A stretch of DNA of 46,876 nt, from NCBI GenBank assembly GCA_019636535.1, contig JAHBXK010000028.1, forward strand, positions 1 through 46,876, in the 5' to 3' direction. The stretch is from Phycisphaeraceae bacterium. GTDB lineage: Bacteria > Planctomycetota > Phycisphaerae > Phycisphaerales > UBA1924. This document shows, piece after piece, positions 8,661 through 16,316 of this stretch. The position numbers were made by a program, and so were the translations under genes. Positions within the stretch are counted from its first letter, which is position 1. Each line of letters starts with the position of its first letter. The notes beneath the pieces were generated by a model that saw only the letters and a program-made list of their open reading frames with translations, was not told where the DNA came from and searched no databases.

Positions 8661-9429
8661 GAGGTCGCCTCCTGCGGCGCTGCGGCAGTGCGCAGCGGAT
8701 CGATGAACACGGTCTTGAGAACGCCGACGCCGACCTTGGGGGCTGGCTCGGCCAACTTCGCCGCTGCAAAGGGGTCGAAGTCCGAGGGCCGGAACGGCCT
8801 GGTCTTCTTGGGGTCGCGCTGCGTGTTGGCCAGAAGCGCCATCACCGACGCGGTGCGGGACCACGACTCGCGCTGGCGGGCCTCGGCCATCACGAGGAGC
8901 TCCCGCAGGGTGAGGTTGCCGGGATCGACGCCGACGATTCCGGCGCACTGCCAGATGAGCCGATCGGCCCCCCTGGAATCCCCTCGAGCTCCGCCGCCGC
9001 CTGCGCCAGCGCCCGATCTGCCGCCTCCTCGATCGCTCCGCTCTCGAGGCGCGCATCGATCAGGTCGCGGGCCTTCTCCATCACTCGCCGTGTCGTCGCC
9101 AGCACCTGCCCGAGGGCCCGGCGATCCCTCGGGCTCGGGGAGAAAGACACCAGTTCCTCCAAGAGCGCCTGCGTGGCGTGGTCGATCGCATCGCCCGCCA
9201 TCGCACGACCGAACTCCTCGTCGGTCACCGAGCGCTCGTCCGCCTGCGGCTTGCACACCGTGTAGAGGGCGTCCACCAGCAGGACGGGATCGCGGGAGAA
9301 TCGCTCGATGAACGAGCCGTCGAGTCCCTCGAGCAGGTCGACGCCGGCGAGGGTCCGTGCCCGCTTGATCGCGGAGACGTTGACCTCGACGGTCCAGCTG
9401 CGTCCGGCGTTGTCGGTGAAGATCTTCAT
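8657..9429 (-). CDS. Tail assembly chaperone, frameshifted long form (gpGT-like)
   Basis: A -1 slip at the G-run ending at 8968 would join codons 1-154 of the G-like frame to a second frame that runs to a stop at 8657-8659, giving about 257 aa. The second frame begins ADRLIWQCAGIVGVDPGNLTLRELL, which is the T-domain pattern of tail chaperones (a Trp, then a Gly-hydrophobic-DP, then a TL.EL helix). It has no plausible start codon of its own near the junction, so the fusion is the natural way to make it. The stop overlaps the lipoprotein ATG (ATGA). The junction is predicted, not proven. Confidence 0.75.
8890..9429 (-). CDS. Tail assembly chaperone, short form (gpG-like)
   Basis: The 179-aa zero-frame product starts MKIFTDNAGRSWTVEVNVSAIKRARTLAGVDL. 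That start and its place directly after the tail tube gene match tail assembly chaperones, which hold the tape measure while the tube polymerises. In lambda-type phages the G gene is translated alone or, by a -1 slip, as a G-T fusion. Here a run of six G (8968-8973, sense strand) lies at codons 153-154. After it the zero frame continues for about 25 low-complexity residues (Ser/Pro-rich) and stops, a pattern expected of an unshifted tail. Confidence 0.8.
   Translation of the reverse strand: MKIFTDNAGRSWTVEVNVSAIKRARTLAGVDLLEGLDGSFIERFSRDPVLLVDALYTVCKPQADERSVTDEEFGRAMAGDAIDHATQALLEELVSFSPSPRDRRALGQVLATTRRVMEKARDLIDARLESGAIEEAADRALAQAAAELEGIPGGPIGSSGSAPESSASIPATSPCGSSS
8968..8974 (-). other. 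Putative -1 ribosomal frameshift site (A GGG GGG)
   Basis: On the minus strand the bases read A followed by six G. In the zero frame these are the end of CCA and two GGG codons. A -1 slip would leave both tRNAs on G-rich codons and continue in the T-domain frame. It replaces the G GGA AAG site of lambda. I did not find an obvious strong stem directly downstream by eye. Confidence 0.7.
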
Positions 9430-9453
9430 CGGTCAGTGGTCCTCCGAGTGAGG

Positions 9454-9885
9454 TCAGTCGAGCCATGTCGGAGCACTCGCCGAGTAGGTGACCTTCGCGG
9501 ACACCGAAACGGTGATGGCCTCCTCCAGAGCCTCGTTGCGGCTGAAGTTGGTGATCATGAAGTCGGCCTGCAATCCCTCGCCCGAAGGCGTGGCATCGTC
9601 GAGCACCTGCAGTCCGATGACGGCGTTCGTCAGGAAGGCGTTCTTGATGGCGGTGAACCCGGCATCGCCGGTGTCCCACACCATCTCCCACTCGACGGTG
9701 GCTTCCTTGAGCGTGGCGACGGTCGCGCGCCAGCCGTTGTTGGCGCGTGTGGTCACGTCGGCCTCACCCGCCTCCAGCGAGAGCGTCACGTCCCTGACGT
9801 TCGCCAGGAGCGTCCACGAACCGGCGCCTGCTTGACCGCCGGTCTTGAAGTAGAGCTTGGCTTCCATGCCGAGTCTGATGGCCAT
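9454..9885 (-). CDS. Major tail (tube) protein
   Basis: The 143-aa protein starts MAIRLGMEAKLYFKTGG and is beta-rich, with the segment VTLSLEAGEADVTTRANNGWRA that is typical of phage tail tube subunits (a strand, then DVTTRA.NGWRA). It ends in strands (EAITVSVSAKVTYSASAPTW) as tube proteins often do. It sits directly upstream of the chaperone pair and the tape measure, which is the standard siphovirus order. Tube subunits stack as hexameric rings to make the DNA channel. Confidence 0.85.
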   Translation of the reverse strand: MAIRLGMEAKLYFKTGGQAGAGSWTLLANVRDVTLSLEAGEADVTTRANNGWRATVATLKEATVEWEMVWDTGDAGFTAIKNAFLTNAVIGLQVLDDATPSGEGLQADFMITNFSRNEALEEAITVSVSAKVTYSASAPTWLD

Positions 9886-9914
9886 GTGTGGTGCTCCTTC
9901 TGCTGCCGAGAGGG

Positions 9915-10181
9915 TCAGCGCGAACGCGAGTTGCCGACGACCGAGACGACGGTGCCTGCGCCGTTGGCGTAGACCCAGAGTTCATTGAGGTTGATGCCCG
10001 CGAACCTGACCTGCACGTTGGTCGGGATCGAGGCGCGGGTCGTGCCGCCGTCAGTCGAGACGTACGCCGTCCGCGAGGCGGTGGTGTTCGTGAGTGCGAT
10101 GTCGGCGATGAGCGCGACGTTCGAGACGCGCACCGGCGTCGCACTGACCGTCATGTCGAAGGCGATCGGGTTCGCGGTCAT
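9915..10181 (-). CDS. Small structural-region protein
   Basis: The 88-aa protein is beta-strand and Thr/Ala-rich (for example DIALTNTTASRTAYVSTDGGTT) with no Cys and no membrane segment. Its ATG at 10181 overlaps the stop of the upstream gene (ATGA). It lies between the tail terminator-like gene and the tail tube gene. An accessory head or tail decoration role fits the composition, but no family was recognised. Confidence 0.5.
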   Translation of the reverse strand: MTANPIAFDMTVSATPVRVSNVALIADIALTNTTASRTAYVSTDGGTTRASIPTNVQVRFAGINLNELWVYANGAGTVVSVVGNSRSR

Positions 10182-10624
10182 CGAAGCACCCTGTAGGTGA
10201 CGGTGAGAATGCTGGTGAACTGCCGGTGCTGCTCGAGGTGCTCACCGGCGACGACGGGCTCCTGCGCGACGCCGACCCACACCGCCTCGGGTGTGGTGGG
10301 CAGACGCGCGAAGCGCAGCCAGTCGGCGATCTCCTCGACGAGCGCAAGCAGCGCATCGATCTCGGCCTCGTCGGATGCGGGACTTCCGGGGGCCTGTGAG
10401 AGCCGCTTCTGCACGCCGATGTCGATCTGCGCATCGAACTGGCTCGTCTGCCGCGACGCCCCGACGATCGCCAATGAACGCGGAACGACGGACACCCGCA
10501 GCGTCGCAAGATCCTCGAGGTCGAAGACCGGCTGGTAGCGCCGCACCGCGGTGAAGGGCATCGAGAAAGTGCCCGCGCTGAGTCGCGCGACGACGGCGTC
10601 GGCGATGGCGGTGATCGTGCTCAT
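10178..10624 (-). CDS. Tail terminator-like protein
   Basis: The 148-aa protein has the size and place of a tail terminator (lambda gpU class), which caps the growing tail tube and joins it to the head. It begins STITAIADAVVARL, a typical opening helix of minor tail and terminator proteins, and continues as an alpha/beta fold with a long helix (DEAEIDALLALVEEIADWL). It is ATGA-coupled to both neighbours. The assignment is from position, length and general pattern rather than a diagnostic motif. Confidence 0.55.
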   Translation of the reverse strand: MSTITAIADAVVARLSAGTFSMPFTAVRRYQPVFDLEDLATLRVSVVPRSLAIVGASRQTSQFDAQIDIGVQKRLSQAPGSPASDEAEIDALLALVEEIADWLRFARLPTTPEAVWVGVAQEPVVAGEHLEQHRQFTSILTVTYRVLR

Positions 10625-10902
10625 GGGTTGGCCCTCTCCGGCGCGCCGCCAAGCGACCGTCCCTCGAGCCAGGAGATCCGTCGCTCGATCGACTGGTACT
10701 CCGAGCGGAGCGACCGCGCTTCGACGATGAGCTCATCGAGCCGCTTCTCGACATGGTCGAGCTTGGTCGTGACGACGCCCCACTGGACGGTCATCGCCAA
10801 GACGGCGAGCGCGGCGGTGAGCAGCACCGCCGCCCAGCGGTGGGTGCCGTTGCCGTTGGCCTTCGCAGCGACGGCTCCGTTGGCCGAGGTGACCACGGTC
10901 AT
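10621..10902 (-). CDS. Single-pass membrane protein with coiled coil (XhlA/holin-like)
   Basis: The 93-aa protein starts at the ATG at 10902, overlapping the upstream stop as ATGA. A single membrane helix lies at about residues 23-45 (AAVLLTAALAVLAMTVQWGVV). It is followed by a heptad-rich helix (TKLDHVEKRLDELIVEARSLR). Small phage proteins with a membrane helix plus coiled coil, such as XhlA, help holins or sit in the tail. Here the order is membrane helix first and coil second. It lies within the head-tail connector genes. The lysis role is only a possibility. Confidence 0.5.
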   Translation of the reverse strand: MTVVTSANGAVAAKANGNGTHRWAAVLLTAALAVLAMTVQWGVVTTKLDHVEKRLDELIVEARSLRSEYQSIERRISWLEGRSLGGAPERANP

Positions 10903-11333
10903 GGCGTCACCCCAGTTCCGCCGCCGGGGGTGGTGCCGCCTTCTAGCACCACTTCGCTTCCGACATACTTCGTGTGGATGCGGAGCGTGCGGCGGTACGG
11001 GTCGCTGTAGCGCCACGGTGGCTCCGCACCGGGTGCCATCACCTCGTAGACCGCAACCGAGGTGCCATCCGGATCGATCACGCGATCGCCTGCCTTCGGC
11101 AGCGTCTGCACGCCGCCGAGCACGAGGTCGGTCCGAAGCACGAGGAAGTCGCGCGACTCGACACGCTGCACGATGCCCATGCGGTCGACCTGCTCGAAGA
11201 GCGTGCGCCCGATCGTGGCATCGACGGACGCGGCCTGCGCGCCACGTCGATACTCGACGCGCTGCGTCATGTGTGCGGTGCGCTGCTGGTCAAGCCAGGC
11301 AGAACCTTGTTCGAGCATGTCGGGCACGGGCAC
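10899..11333 (-). CDS. Head-tail joining (head completion) protein
   Basis: The 144-aa protein (MPVPDMLEQGSAWLDQQRTAHMTQRVEYRRG) lies just after the capsid genes and before the tail terminator, where head-closure proteins are found. The opening helix with WLDQQRTAHMTQ followed by short strands is the pattern of lambda gpFII/head-tail joining proteins in many siphoviruses. The stop overlaps the next ATG by 4 nt. It would connect the portal and neck to the tail. Confidence 0.6.
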   Translation of the reverse strand: MPVPDMLEQGSAWLDQQRTAHMTQRVEYRRGAQAASVDATIGRTLFEQVDRMGIVQRVESRDFLVLRTDLVLGGVQTLPKAGDRVIDPDGTSVAVYEVMAPGAEPPWRYSDPYRRTLRIHTKYVGSEVVLEGGTTPGGGTGVTP

Positions 11334-11350
11334 GGTCTCCGGAGCTTGGG

Positions 11351-11692
11351 TTACTGCGACAGGCGCACGCGCACCGTGGCGTCGGTGGTCGCGGCAGCGG
11401 CCACCGCCTTGCCGATCCGCTTGTTTGCGCCTCCGCCGTCGGCGGTCGTGGCGATGGAGTTGGTCGAATCCCAGTGGACGAACGCACCCGCAGTGATCGC
11501 GGTGCCGCCGCCGGTCGCCTTGGCGATGTCGAAGACGCCCGCGACCGCGAGCGCGCCGAGCGTGTTGGCCTTGATGTCGAGCTTGGCGATGCCGACGAGC
11601 TCGCCCTGCACGACCACCGCGCCGGCGGCGACATCGCTGCCGGGCGTGTAGTCGATCGAGCGGCCTTCATGGATGAACGTGGCGAGTGCCAT
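11351..11692 (-). CDS. DUF2190 family capsid-associated protein
   Basis: The 113-aa protein has the full pattern of DUF2190: ATFIHEGRSIDYTPGSDVAAGAVVVQGELVGIAK, then DIKANTLGALAVAGVFDIAKATG, a WDSTN segment and a final strand. DUF2190 proteins of siphoviruses usually lie next to the major capsid gene and are thought to decorate or stabilise the head. It follows the dockerin-like gene after three bases and precedes the head-tail joining gene. The family call is firm; the role is known only by association. Confidence 0.85.
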   Translation of the reverse strand: MALATFIHEGRSIDYTPGSDVAAGAVVVQGELVGIAKLDIKANTLGALAVAGVFDIAKATGGGTAITAGAFVHWDSTNSIATTADGGGANKRIGKAVAAAATTDATVRVRLSQ

Positions 11693-11695
11693 TGG

Positions 11696-12256
11696 TCAGG
11701 TCTCCTGTGGAGCGAGCGGCAGCAGCCACCGCACCTTGGCCGGGGTTTTGGGAGGAAGCGTGATGCGATGGGTGAGGAACACCCAGTCGTCGGCGTCGAC
11801 GAGCACGGGGTTCGAGCCGGTGACGGAGAGCTTGAACTTGCCGCCGCCGGTCGACCCCATGCGCGGCACCAGCGGCGATCGCGCGACCGTCGTCGGCGGC
11901 TTGGACTTCCCCCACGCGCCGAGCAGCGTGCCGATCGCCGCCCCATCGACCGCGGGATCGCCGAGCAGCACGCCCAGGTCGGCCGCGTCGACGGTGCCGT
12001 CGAGGTTGCGGTCGCCGGGATGCGCGACGACGAGCGCTACGGAGTCGACCGCGATGTCACCGGCGACATCCGGCGGGATCTCGGCGTCGACGCCGAGCAC
12101 GCTCGTGCGCGTCGCCTTGGCGAGCGCGAGCCGCCCGATCGACTGGACGATCCGGGGCCGCTCGCCTCCCTCGGGAAGCACCGGGTACTCGATGAGGACG
12201 TCGAGCGCCGTGGAGGACTGCTTGACGACGATATTGGGCTGGACGGAGACGATCAT
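11696..12256 (-). CDS. Capsid-region protein with a dockerin-like calcium-binding repeat
   Basis: The 186-aa protein has a central segment at about residues 80-115 that reads GDRNLDGTVDAADLGVLLG and then GTLLGAWG. This is the D-x-N-x-D-G-x-V-D calcium loop and helix of a type I dockerin, in the form seen many times in planctomycete exported proteins. The flanks are beta-rich, and the C-terminus (VFLTHRITLPP..AKVRWLLPLAP) looks like a structural subunit. It sits between the major capsid gene and DUF2190, where decoration proteins are coded. A calcium-stabilised head decoration protein that has taken up a host-type module is my inference. Confidence 0.65.
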   Translation of the reverse strand: MIVSVQPNIVVKQSSTALDVLIEYPVLPEGGERPRIVQSIGRLALAKATRTSVLGVDAEIPPDVAGDIAVDSVALVVAHPGDRNLDGTVDAADLGVLLGDPAVDGAAIGTLLGAWGKSKPPTTVARSPLVPRMGSTGGGKFKLSVTGSNPVLVDADDWVFLTHRITLPPKTPAKVRWLLPLAPQET

Positions 12257-12296
12257 GGGAGTCGGGGTCCTTGCTGCTGGTTCGTGAACGCGGGGA

Positions 12297-14441
12297 TCAC
12301 GCCTCGCCCTTGACCTTCACGGCCGCGCGCCGGTCCTGCATGGCGACGCCGAAGTCGAAGTAGCCGCGCCACTGCATGCCCAGTGTGTTGAAGTTGGTCT
12401 CGCCGCTCTCGATGGTCGGGACGCGACGCCCGCGCAGGTACGCGATCTCGATGGCGGCCACGTCGGCGGGGTTGGCGAACAGGTACCACGCCTTTGCGCT
12501 GCCACCCGCGATGCCCTGTGCGTTCAGGTACGGGCTCGCGACGGGACGCCACTTGCCCGCGTGCGGGTTGTTGGCGGGCTTGGGCTTGTCGGTCGTGGTC
12601 GTCTCGTTGACCCGCGTCTCGGTCATCAGCTGCTGCGCCGTGACCTTGAGCGCCGTCGGCACCAGCAGCACCGACGGCGAGATCAGGATCGGCTTGCCGT
12701 CCGAGTCCGTCTGGTCCATGAACGTCTGCTCGGCCTTGGTCAGCGAGTCGATCGACAGCGCCGTGTCCACGCCCGAGAGGAAGTTCTTGTTGCCGACGGA
12801 GAAGAACGTCCCCGGGTTGGCGAGCAGGAGCTCGAACACCGCCTCCTCGCGCTTCAGCGCCGACATGCGGCCGATGATGCGCGGGATCTGGAGGAAGGCC
12901 CCGAGGTCGTCGTTGATGATCATCTGCCGCGTCAGCGCGAAGATGCGGCCGAAGGTCTCGACGCGGTTGGTGTACGACTCCTCGCTCAGCGTCGCGTGCT
13001 TGAGCTCGCCGTCGGGGCCGACCTTCTCGAAGACACCGTTGCCGGTCAGGCGGTAGCGGGTGACCTCCTTGAAGTCCGCCACGTCCGCGTCGGCGCAGAA
13101 CATCGCAACTACGCTGTCCACCGCCTGGTAGGCCGCGAGCATCGCCTTGTTGGCGACGTTGGACAGGATGCCCGAGAGGCTGATCGTGCTGAAGCCGCCG
13201 CCCGAGGCGCGGATAGTCCGCTCGGCGCGCTCCTGTGCGCGGAGCTGCCGGTCTGCCTCGAAGGCCGTGAGGATGAAATCGTTGTCGACATGCGTGCCGC
13301 GCGACGAGCCGCCGACGGCCTCGATGGCGTAGCCGAGCGCCGCATGCACGCCCGCGCCGCGCAGACGGCCCGCGACGGCGGCGTTCATAGTGCGCTGGTC
13401 GTACCACTTGCCGACCTCGGCTTCGGGGATGCCAGCCGAGAGGCAGAGCGCCGCCTCGACCGTCCGTGCCGCGACACCCGCATCGCCATCGCGCCGGACG
13501 CCGCCCGCTGCGAGAGCAGGGCGCTCGGCCCGGAGCAGTTCCAATTCGGTGCGCGTCACGTCCCATCCGTCGGCGATCGCCTTTGCCTCGAGGTCCGCGT
13601 GGCGGCCATTCAATGGAGAGCACAGTCGGCGGATCGCGGCGATGCGACTCGACTCCGCGGCCGCCTCGGCGCGCATCTGCGCCGTGACGCTCGGGGAGTC
13701 TGTCTCCGTCGGGGCATCGTCGGTCGCGGTTGCGGTTGCGGTCGACGCATCCGGCTCGCTGGCGAAGAGCGCCTCAAGGCTTGCGCGCTGGGCGTCGTTG
13801 AGGTCCGCGTCGGCGAATCCCTTCGCCTCCAGCCACTGTTCAAAGGTCATGGTGTTGGTCTCCTGAGCGGCAGCGCGTCCGGGGGAGCGCTTCGCCGCGA
13901 TCTGTGCGGTCGTGTCGTCATCGGCCCCGAGCGCGACGAAGCTCACCTCGCCGAGGACCGATTCGCGTGCGATGTGAAGTGGCCCGGCGAACTCGCGGCC
14001 GTTGACCCGCGCGGTGCGTCCCTTGGCGACGAACTCGACGCGCTGGGCCACCGCGCCGAGCGAGGCCTGCCACGGGAACCCGTTGAGGCTCGACTCGACG
14101 ATCTCCCGCGCGACGGGACCCGCGCCGCTGACGACGCCGGTCACCTGAAGCTGCGAGTTCTGCACACCGATCGAGTCGGTGTGGCCGACGATGAGCGAGC
14201 GGTTGTGGTCCTTGAGGATCGGTCGGCTCTTGGCGGCGACGCGCATCCCGGCGAGGTCGACGACGACCGGATGCGGCCAGCCCGCGAGCGTCATCGCGCC
14301 GCCGGTGTAGGCGGTCATGCTGAAGCGCCGCAGCGACGGACGGTCCCCGGCGGCGTTCGCGTCGGAGGCCTCGATGGCGTTCCAGTCGGTGACGGGCGCG
14401 CAGAGGTGCAGCACCCGCGGCTTCTCAGTCGCGCTCGGCAT
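12297..14441 (-). CDS. Prohead protease-major capsid protein fusion
   Basis: I place the start at 14441 (MPSATEKPR), 6 nt after a GGAGG; an ATG at 14447 touches that ribosome site. The 714-aa protein has an N-terminal S78-type prohead protease (about 30-175). Likely catalytic residues are His79 in KDHN and Ser127 in QASLG, with a following GEVSFVALGAD. A linker rich in Ala/Thr/Asp/Glu (about 230-290) precedes a capsid domain of about 400 residues with the ESGETNFNTLGMQW..YFDFG end. Single-chain protease-capsid fusions are a known phage arrangement; the protease trims the capsid subunits during maturation. It overlaps the portal gene by 17 nt. Confidence 0.85.
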   Translation of the reverse strand: MPSATEKPRVLHLCAPVTDWNAIEASDANAAGDRPSLRRFSMTAYTGGAMTLAGWPHPVVVDLAGMRVAAKSRPILKDHNRSLIVGHTDSIGVQNSQLQVTGVVSGAGPVAREIVESSLNGFPWQASLGAVAQRVEFVAKGRTARVNGREFAGPLHIARESVLGEVSFVALGADDDTTAQIAAKRSPGRAAAQETNTMTFEQWLEAKGFADADLNDAQRASLEALFASEPDASTATATATDDAPTETDSPSVTAQMRAEAAAESSRIAAIRRLCSPLNGRHADLEAKAIADGWDVTRTELELLRAERPALAAGGVRRDGDAGVAARTVEAALCLSAGIPEAEVGKWYDQRTMNAAVAGRLRGAGVHAALGYAIEAVGGSSRGTHVDNDFILTAFEADRQLRAQERAERTIRASGGGFSTISLSGILSNVANKAMLAAYQAVDSVVAMFCADADVADFKEVTRYRLTGNGVFEKVGPDGELKHATLSEESYTNRVETFGRIFALTRQMIINDDLGAFLQIPRIIGRMSALKREEAVFELLLANPGTFFSVGNKNFLSGVDTALSIDSLTKAEQTFMDQTDSDGKPILISPSVLLVPTALKVTAQQLMTETRVNETTTTDKPKPANNPHAGKWRPVASPYLNAQGIAGGSAKAWYLFANPADVAAIEIAYLRGRRVPTIESGETNFNTLGMQWRGYFDFGVAMQDRRAAVKVKGEA
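13848..13864 (-). promoter_or_regulatory. Internal ribosome site and ATG inside the protease-capsid gene
   Basis: On the minus strand an AGGAG (13860-13864) stands 9 nt before an in-frame ATG at 13850 (residue Met198, MTFEQWLEAKGF). Initiation here would make a separate 517-aa capsid protein lacking the protease, as nested scaffold or capsid genes do in other phages. Confidence 0.55.
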
Positions 14442-15936
14442 CGTCATCCTCCCTCTTGGATGCTGGCTCGGTTGCGGGTTCGCTGTCCTGCGGCGGACCA
14501 GCGGCAGCAGTTGGCAGCCCAAGCTCGGCCATCAGCGCGAGTTCCTTCGCGCGCTGCCGCAGCTCCGTCTCCCAGTCGCGTCCCTGCTTGGCGTACTCGT
14601 TGGCGAGCGTCGTGGTGTGGCTTCCGAGGCGCGTCGCCTGCGCGGTCGCCTCCTTGGCCGGGTCGACGTGCTCGTGCCCATCCCAGAACCACTGGCGCGC
14701 AAGACCGCCCGTCTCGCCGCGGGCGACGAGCGTGCGGATCGGCAACGGCAGCAGGTCGGAGACCAGAACCGCCTCACGCAGCCACGCCGCGAGGATGCGG
14801 TCGAGCACGACGCAGGCGATGTGCTCCTGCTCGACGCGGATCGACTTGAAGTACGTCTGGTGGTCGAGGCGACCCGAGGCGTAGTTGTAGCCCGAGGAGT
14901 TCCCCGCAGCGACGTTGAACGGCATGTTCAGGCAGCGGGCGATCTCGTTCAGCAGCTCGCGCTTGAACTCGGCGTAGGTCGTCGACGGCTGCTCCGCCTG
15001 GACCTGCGCCATCTTCCAGCCGCCCGGCATCGTCAGCAGCGATCGCGCCTCGAGCTCGATCGCGTCCATCGGCTCGACCGAGTCCGCCTCGCCGTTGGCG
15101 GGCGTGTCGGTGTAGAGGATGCCAGCGAAGTCGGCGGCGGTCTCCGCAGCGCCGAGCACCGCGAGCGTGTAGCGGCGGAGCTGCGCAAAGAGCGGCAGCG
15201 CAGGCGTGATGTCAGGGATGACCCGCGACTGGCCCGCCCGGTCGACGCGGAAGAAGTGGATCACCGCTTCGGCGGGCACGCGGTCGTACTCGAAGCCGAG
15301 CGTCGCGCTCCCGGTCCCGCCGGGGTGCTCCTTGAGGACGTGGTACTCGACCGGGTTCCCGAACTCGTCGAAGACGATGCCGTCGACGCTGCCGTCGAGG
15401 AGCGTCAGCAGATCGGGCGTCGTGACCTGATCCGCCTCGACGAGCCGGACGTCGAGCTTGATCAGTGTCGGCAGACGGGGGTTGTCGGTCAGGACGAGAA
15501 AGGCCTCGCCGTCCTGCGCCCGGGCCATCCGCATCGTGCGGAGCTTCTCGGGCAGCCGGATCGCCTTGGCCCACCGCGTGAACTCCCGCTCGATGCGCTG
15601 GTTCGCGTCGCCGTTCTCGGTCAGCAGTTGGAGCCGCGGGCCGGTGCCGACGACGTCGTTGGCCAGCGTTAGGACGATGCCACGCGCGTAGGAGTTGTTG
15701 GCGACCTCGTAGCGGGCGCGGTTTCGGAGCGACCGGCGCACCTCGGGCGAGGCGGCCGCGTCCGCGCTCAGGCCGTCGGCGTTGGCCCAGTGGCGGCGGT
15801 TGTGGTCATTGGTGACGGCCGAGTCGAACCCGGCGCGCACGACCCCCGGAATGCGCACCACGCGGCCGCCCTTGCTCGGCGCGACCTGCCGCGGCGCGGC
15901 GTCGGTCTTCGGCTTGCGCGTGAAGAGCCCGAGCAC
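14425..15936 (-). CDS. Portal protein (lambda gpB type)
   Basis: The 503-aa protein has the order of lambda-type portals: an early RAGFDSAVTNDHNRRHW segment, the RSLRNRARYEVANNSYARGIVLTLANDVVGTG block around 70-110, then YHVLKEHPGG and later RCLNMPFNVAAGNSSGYNYASGRLD. These match the Phage_portal_2 family. A 12-mer of this protein forms the DNA gate at one head vertex and contacts the terminase. The start is GTG at 15936, one base past the stop of the preceding small gene. It overlaps the protease-capsid gene by 17 nt. Confidence 0.9.
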   Translation of the reverse strand: MLGLFTRKPKTDAAPRQVAPSKGGRVVRIPGVVRAGFDSAVTNDHNRRHWANADGLSADAAASPEVRRSLRNRARYEVANNSYARGIVLTLANDVVGTGPRLQLLTENGDANQRIEREFTRWAKAIRLPEKLRTMRMARAQDGEAFLVLTDNPRLPTLIKLDVRLVEADQVTTPDLLTLLDGSVDGIVFDEFGNPVEYHVLKEHPGGTGSATLGFEYDRVPAEAVIHFFRVDRAGQSRVIPDITPALPLFAQLRRYTLAVLGAAETAADFAGILYTDTPANGEADSVEPMDAIELEARSLLTMPGGWKMAQVQAEQPSTTYAEFKRELLNEIARCLNMPFNVAAGNSSGYNYASGRLDHQTYFKSIRVEQEHIACVVLDRILAAWLREAVLVSDLLPLPIRTLVARGETGGLARQWFWDGHEHVDPAKEATAQATRLGSHTTTLANEYAKQGRDWETELRQRAKELALMAELGLPTAAAGPPQDSEPATEPASKREDDDAERD

Positions 15937-15937
15937 G

Positions 15938-16141
15938 TCAGCCTCCCTCCGCGCCAGGAGGGATGAGCCGGGTGAGACGGAGCGCCCGCGCCGGATTCTT
16001 CGCCGCGTCCTTGCTGGCGAGGTAGCGGTCGGCCTCGATCTGGTCCTTCAGCGAGTGCTGCTGGACGCTGCCCGAGTCGCCCTGCACGCGTGCAGGTCCG
16101 CCGGCGTTGTCGCGGATGGCTTGGTCGAGGTCTTCGGGCAC
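15938..16141 (-). CDS. Small portal-associated protein
   Basis: The 67-aa protein starts with GTG at 16141 behind a GGAGC (MPEDLDQAIRDNAGGPARVQGD). It has the segment SVQQHSLKDQIEADRYLASKDAAKNP.RALRLTRLIPPG. Short proteins of this pattern are common directly before lambda-type portal genes and are thought to be gpW-like or head-joining accessories. It is the first gene of the portal operon and lies 40 nt downstream of conserved motif copy 1, which makes it the likely first translated gene of that transcript. Confidence 0.6.
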   Translation of the reverse strand: MPEDLDQAIRDNAGGPARVQGDSGSVQQHSLKDQIEADRYLASKDAAKNPARALRLTRLIPPGAEGG

Positions 16142-16180
16142 GGCGAAGTCGCTCCGTGCGGCCGCATGATGGCGGAGCCG

Positions 16181-16217
16181 CTACGGGTGACCTATGCCGT
16201 GGGATGACGCGATGCGC
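16181..16217 (-). promoter_or_regulatory. Conserved 37-bp promoter-like motif, copy 1 (portal operon)
   Basis: On the minus strand it reads GCGCA, 13 nt, CGGCATAGG, then TCACCCGTAG. It shares 30 of 37 bases with copy 3 and the same GCGCA-to-CGGCATAGG spacing with both other copies. Its end is 40 nt before the start of the small portal-associated gene. It would give the head and tail operon its own promoter after the inserted defence cassette. Confidence 0.65.
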
Positions 16218-16316
16218 AGTCCGGGAGCACTCTGGCGCAGATCGTTCCACCGGTAGAGATCGCCGTCCAAACATGTCGGCCAGCGCCGCCACCGCGGCGA
16301 GTCTCCGAAGGATCGA

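Noticed and set aside
8184..9056. A longer form of the lipoprotein from upstream starts
   Set aside because: The upstream part is antisense-like Arg/Pro-rich sequence overlapping the chaperone genes; the ATG at 8660 has a lipoprotein signal and an ATGA overlap.
16142..16316. A coding remnant (ADMFG.. and GDLYRWNDLRQ frames) between the subtilase and small portal gene
   Set aside because: The readable pieces lie in different frames, and the region is needed for motif copy 1. No intact small gene is supported.
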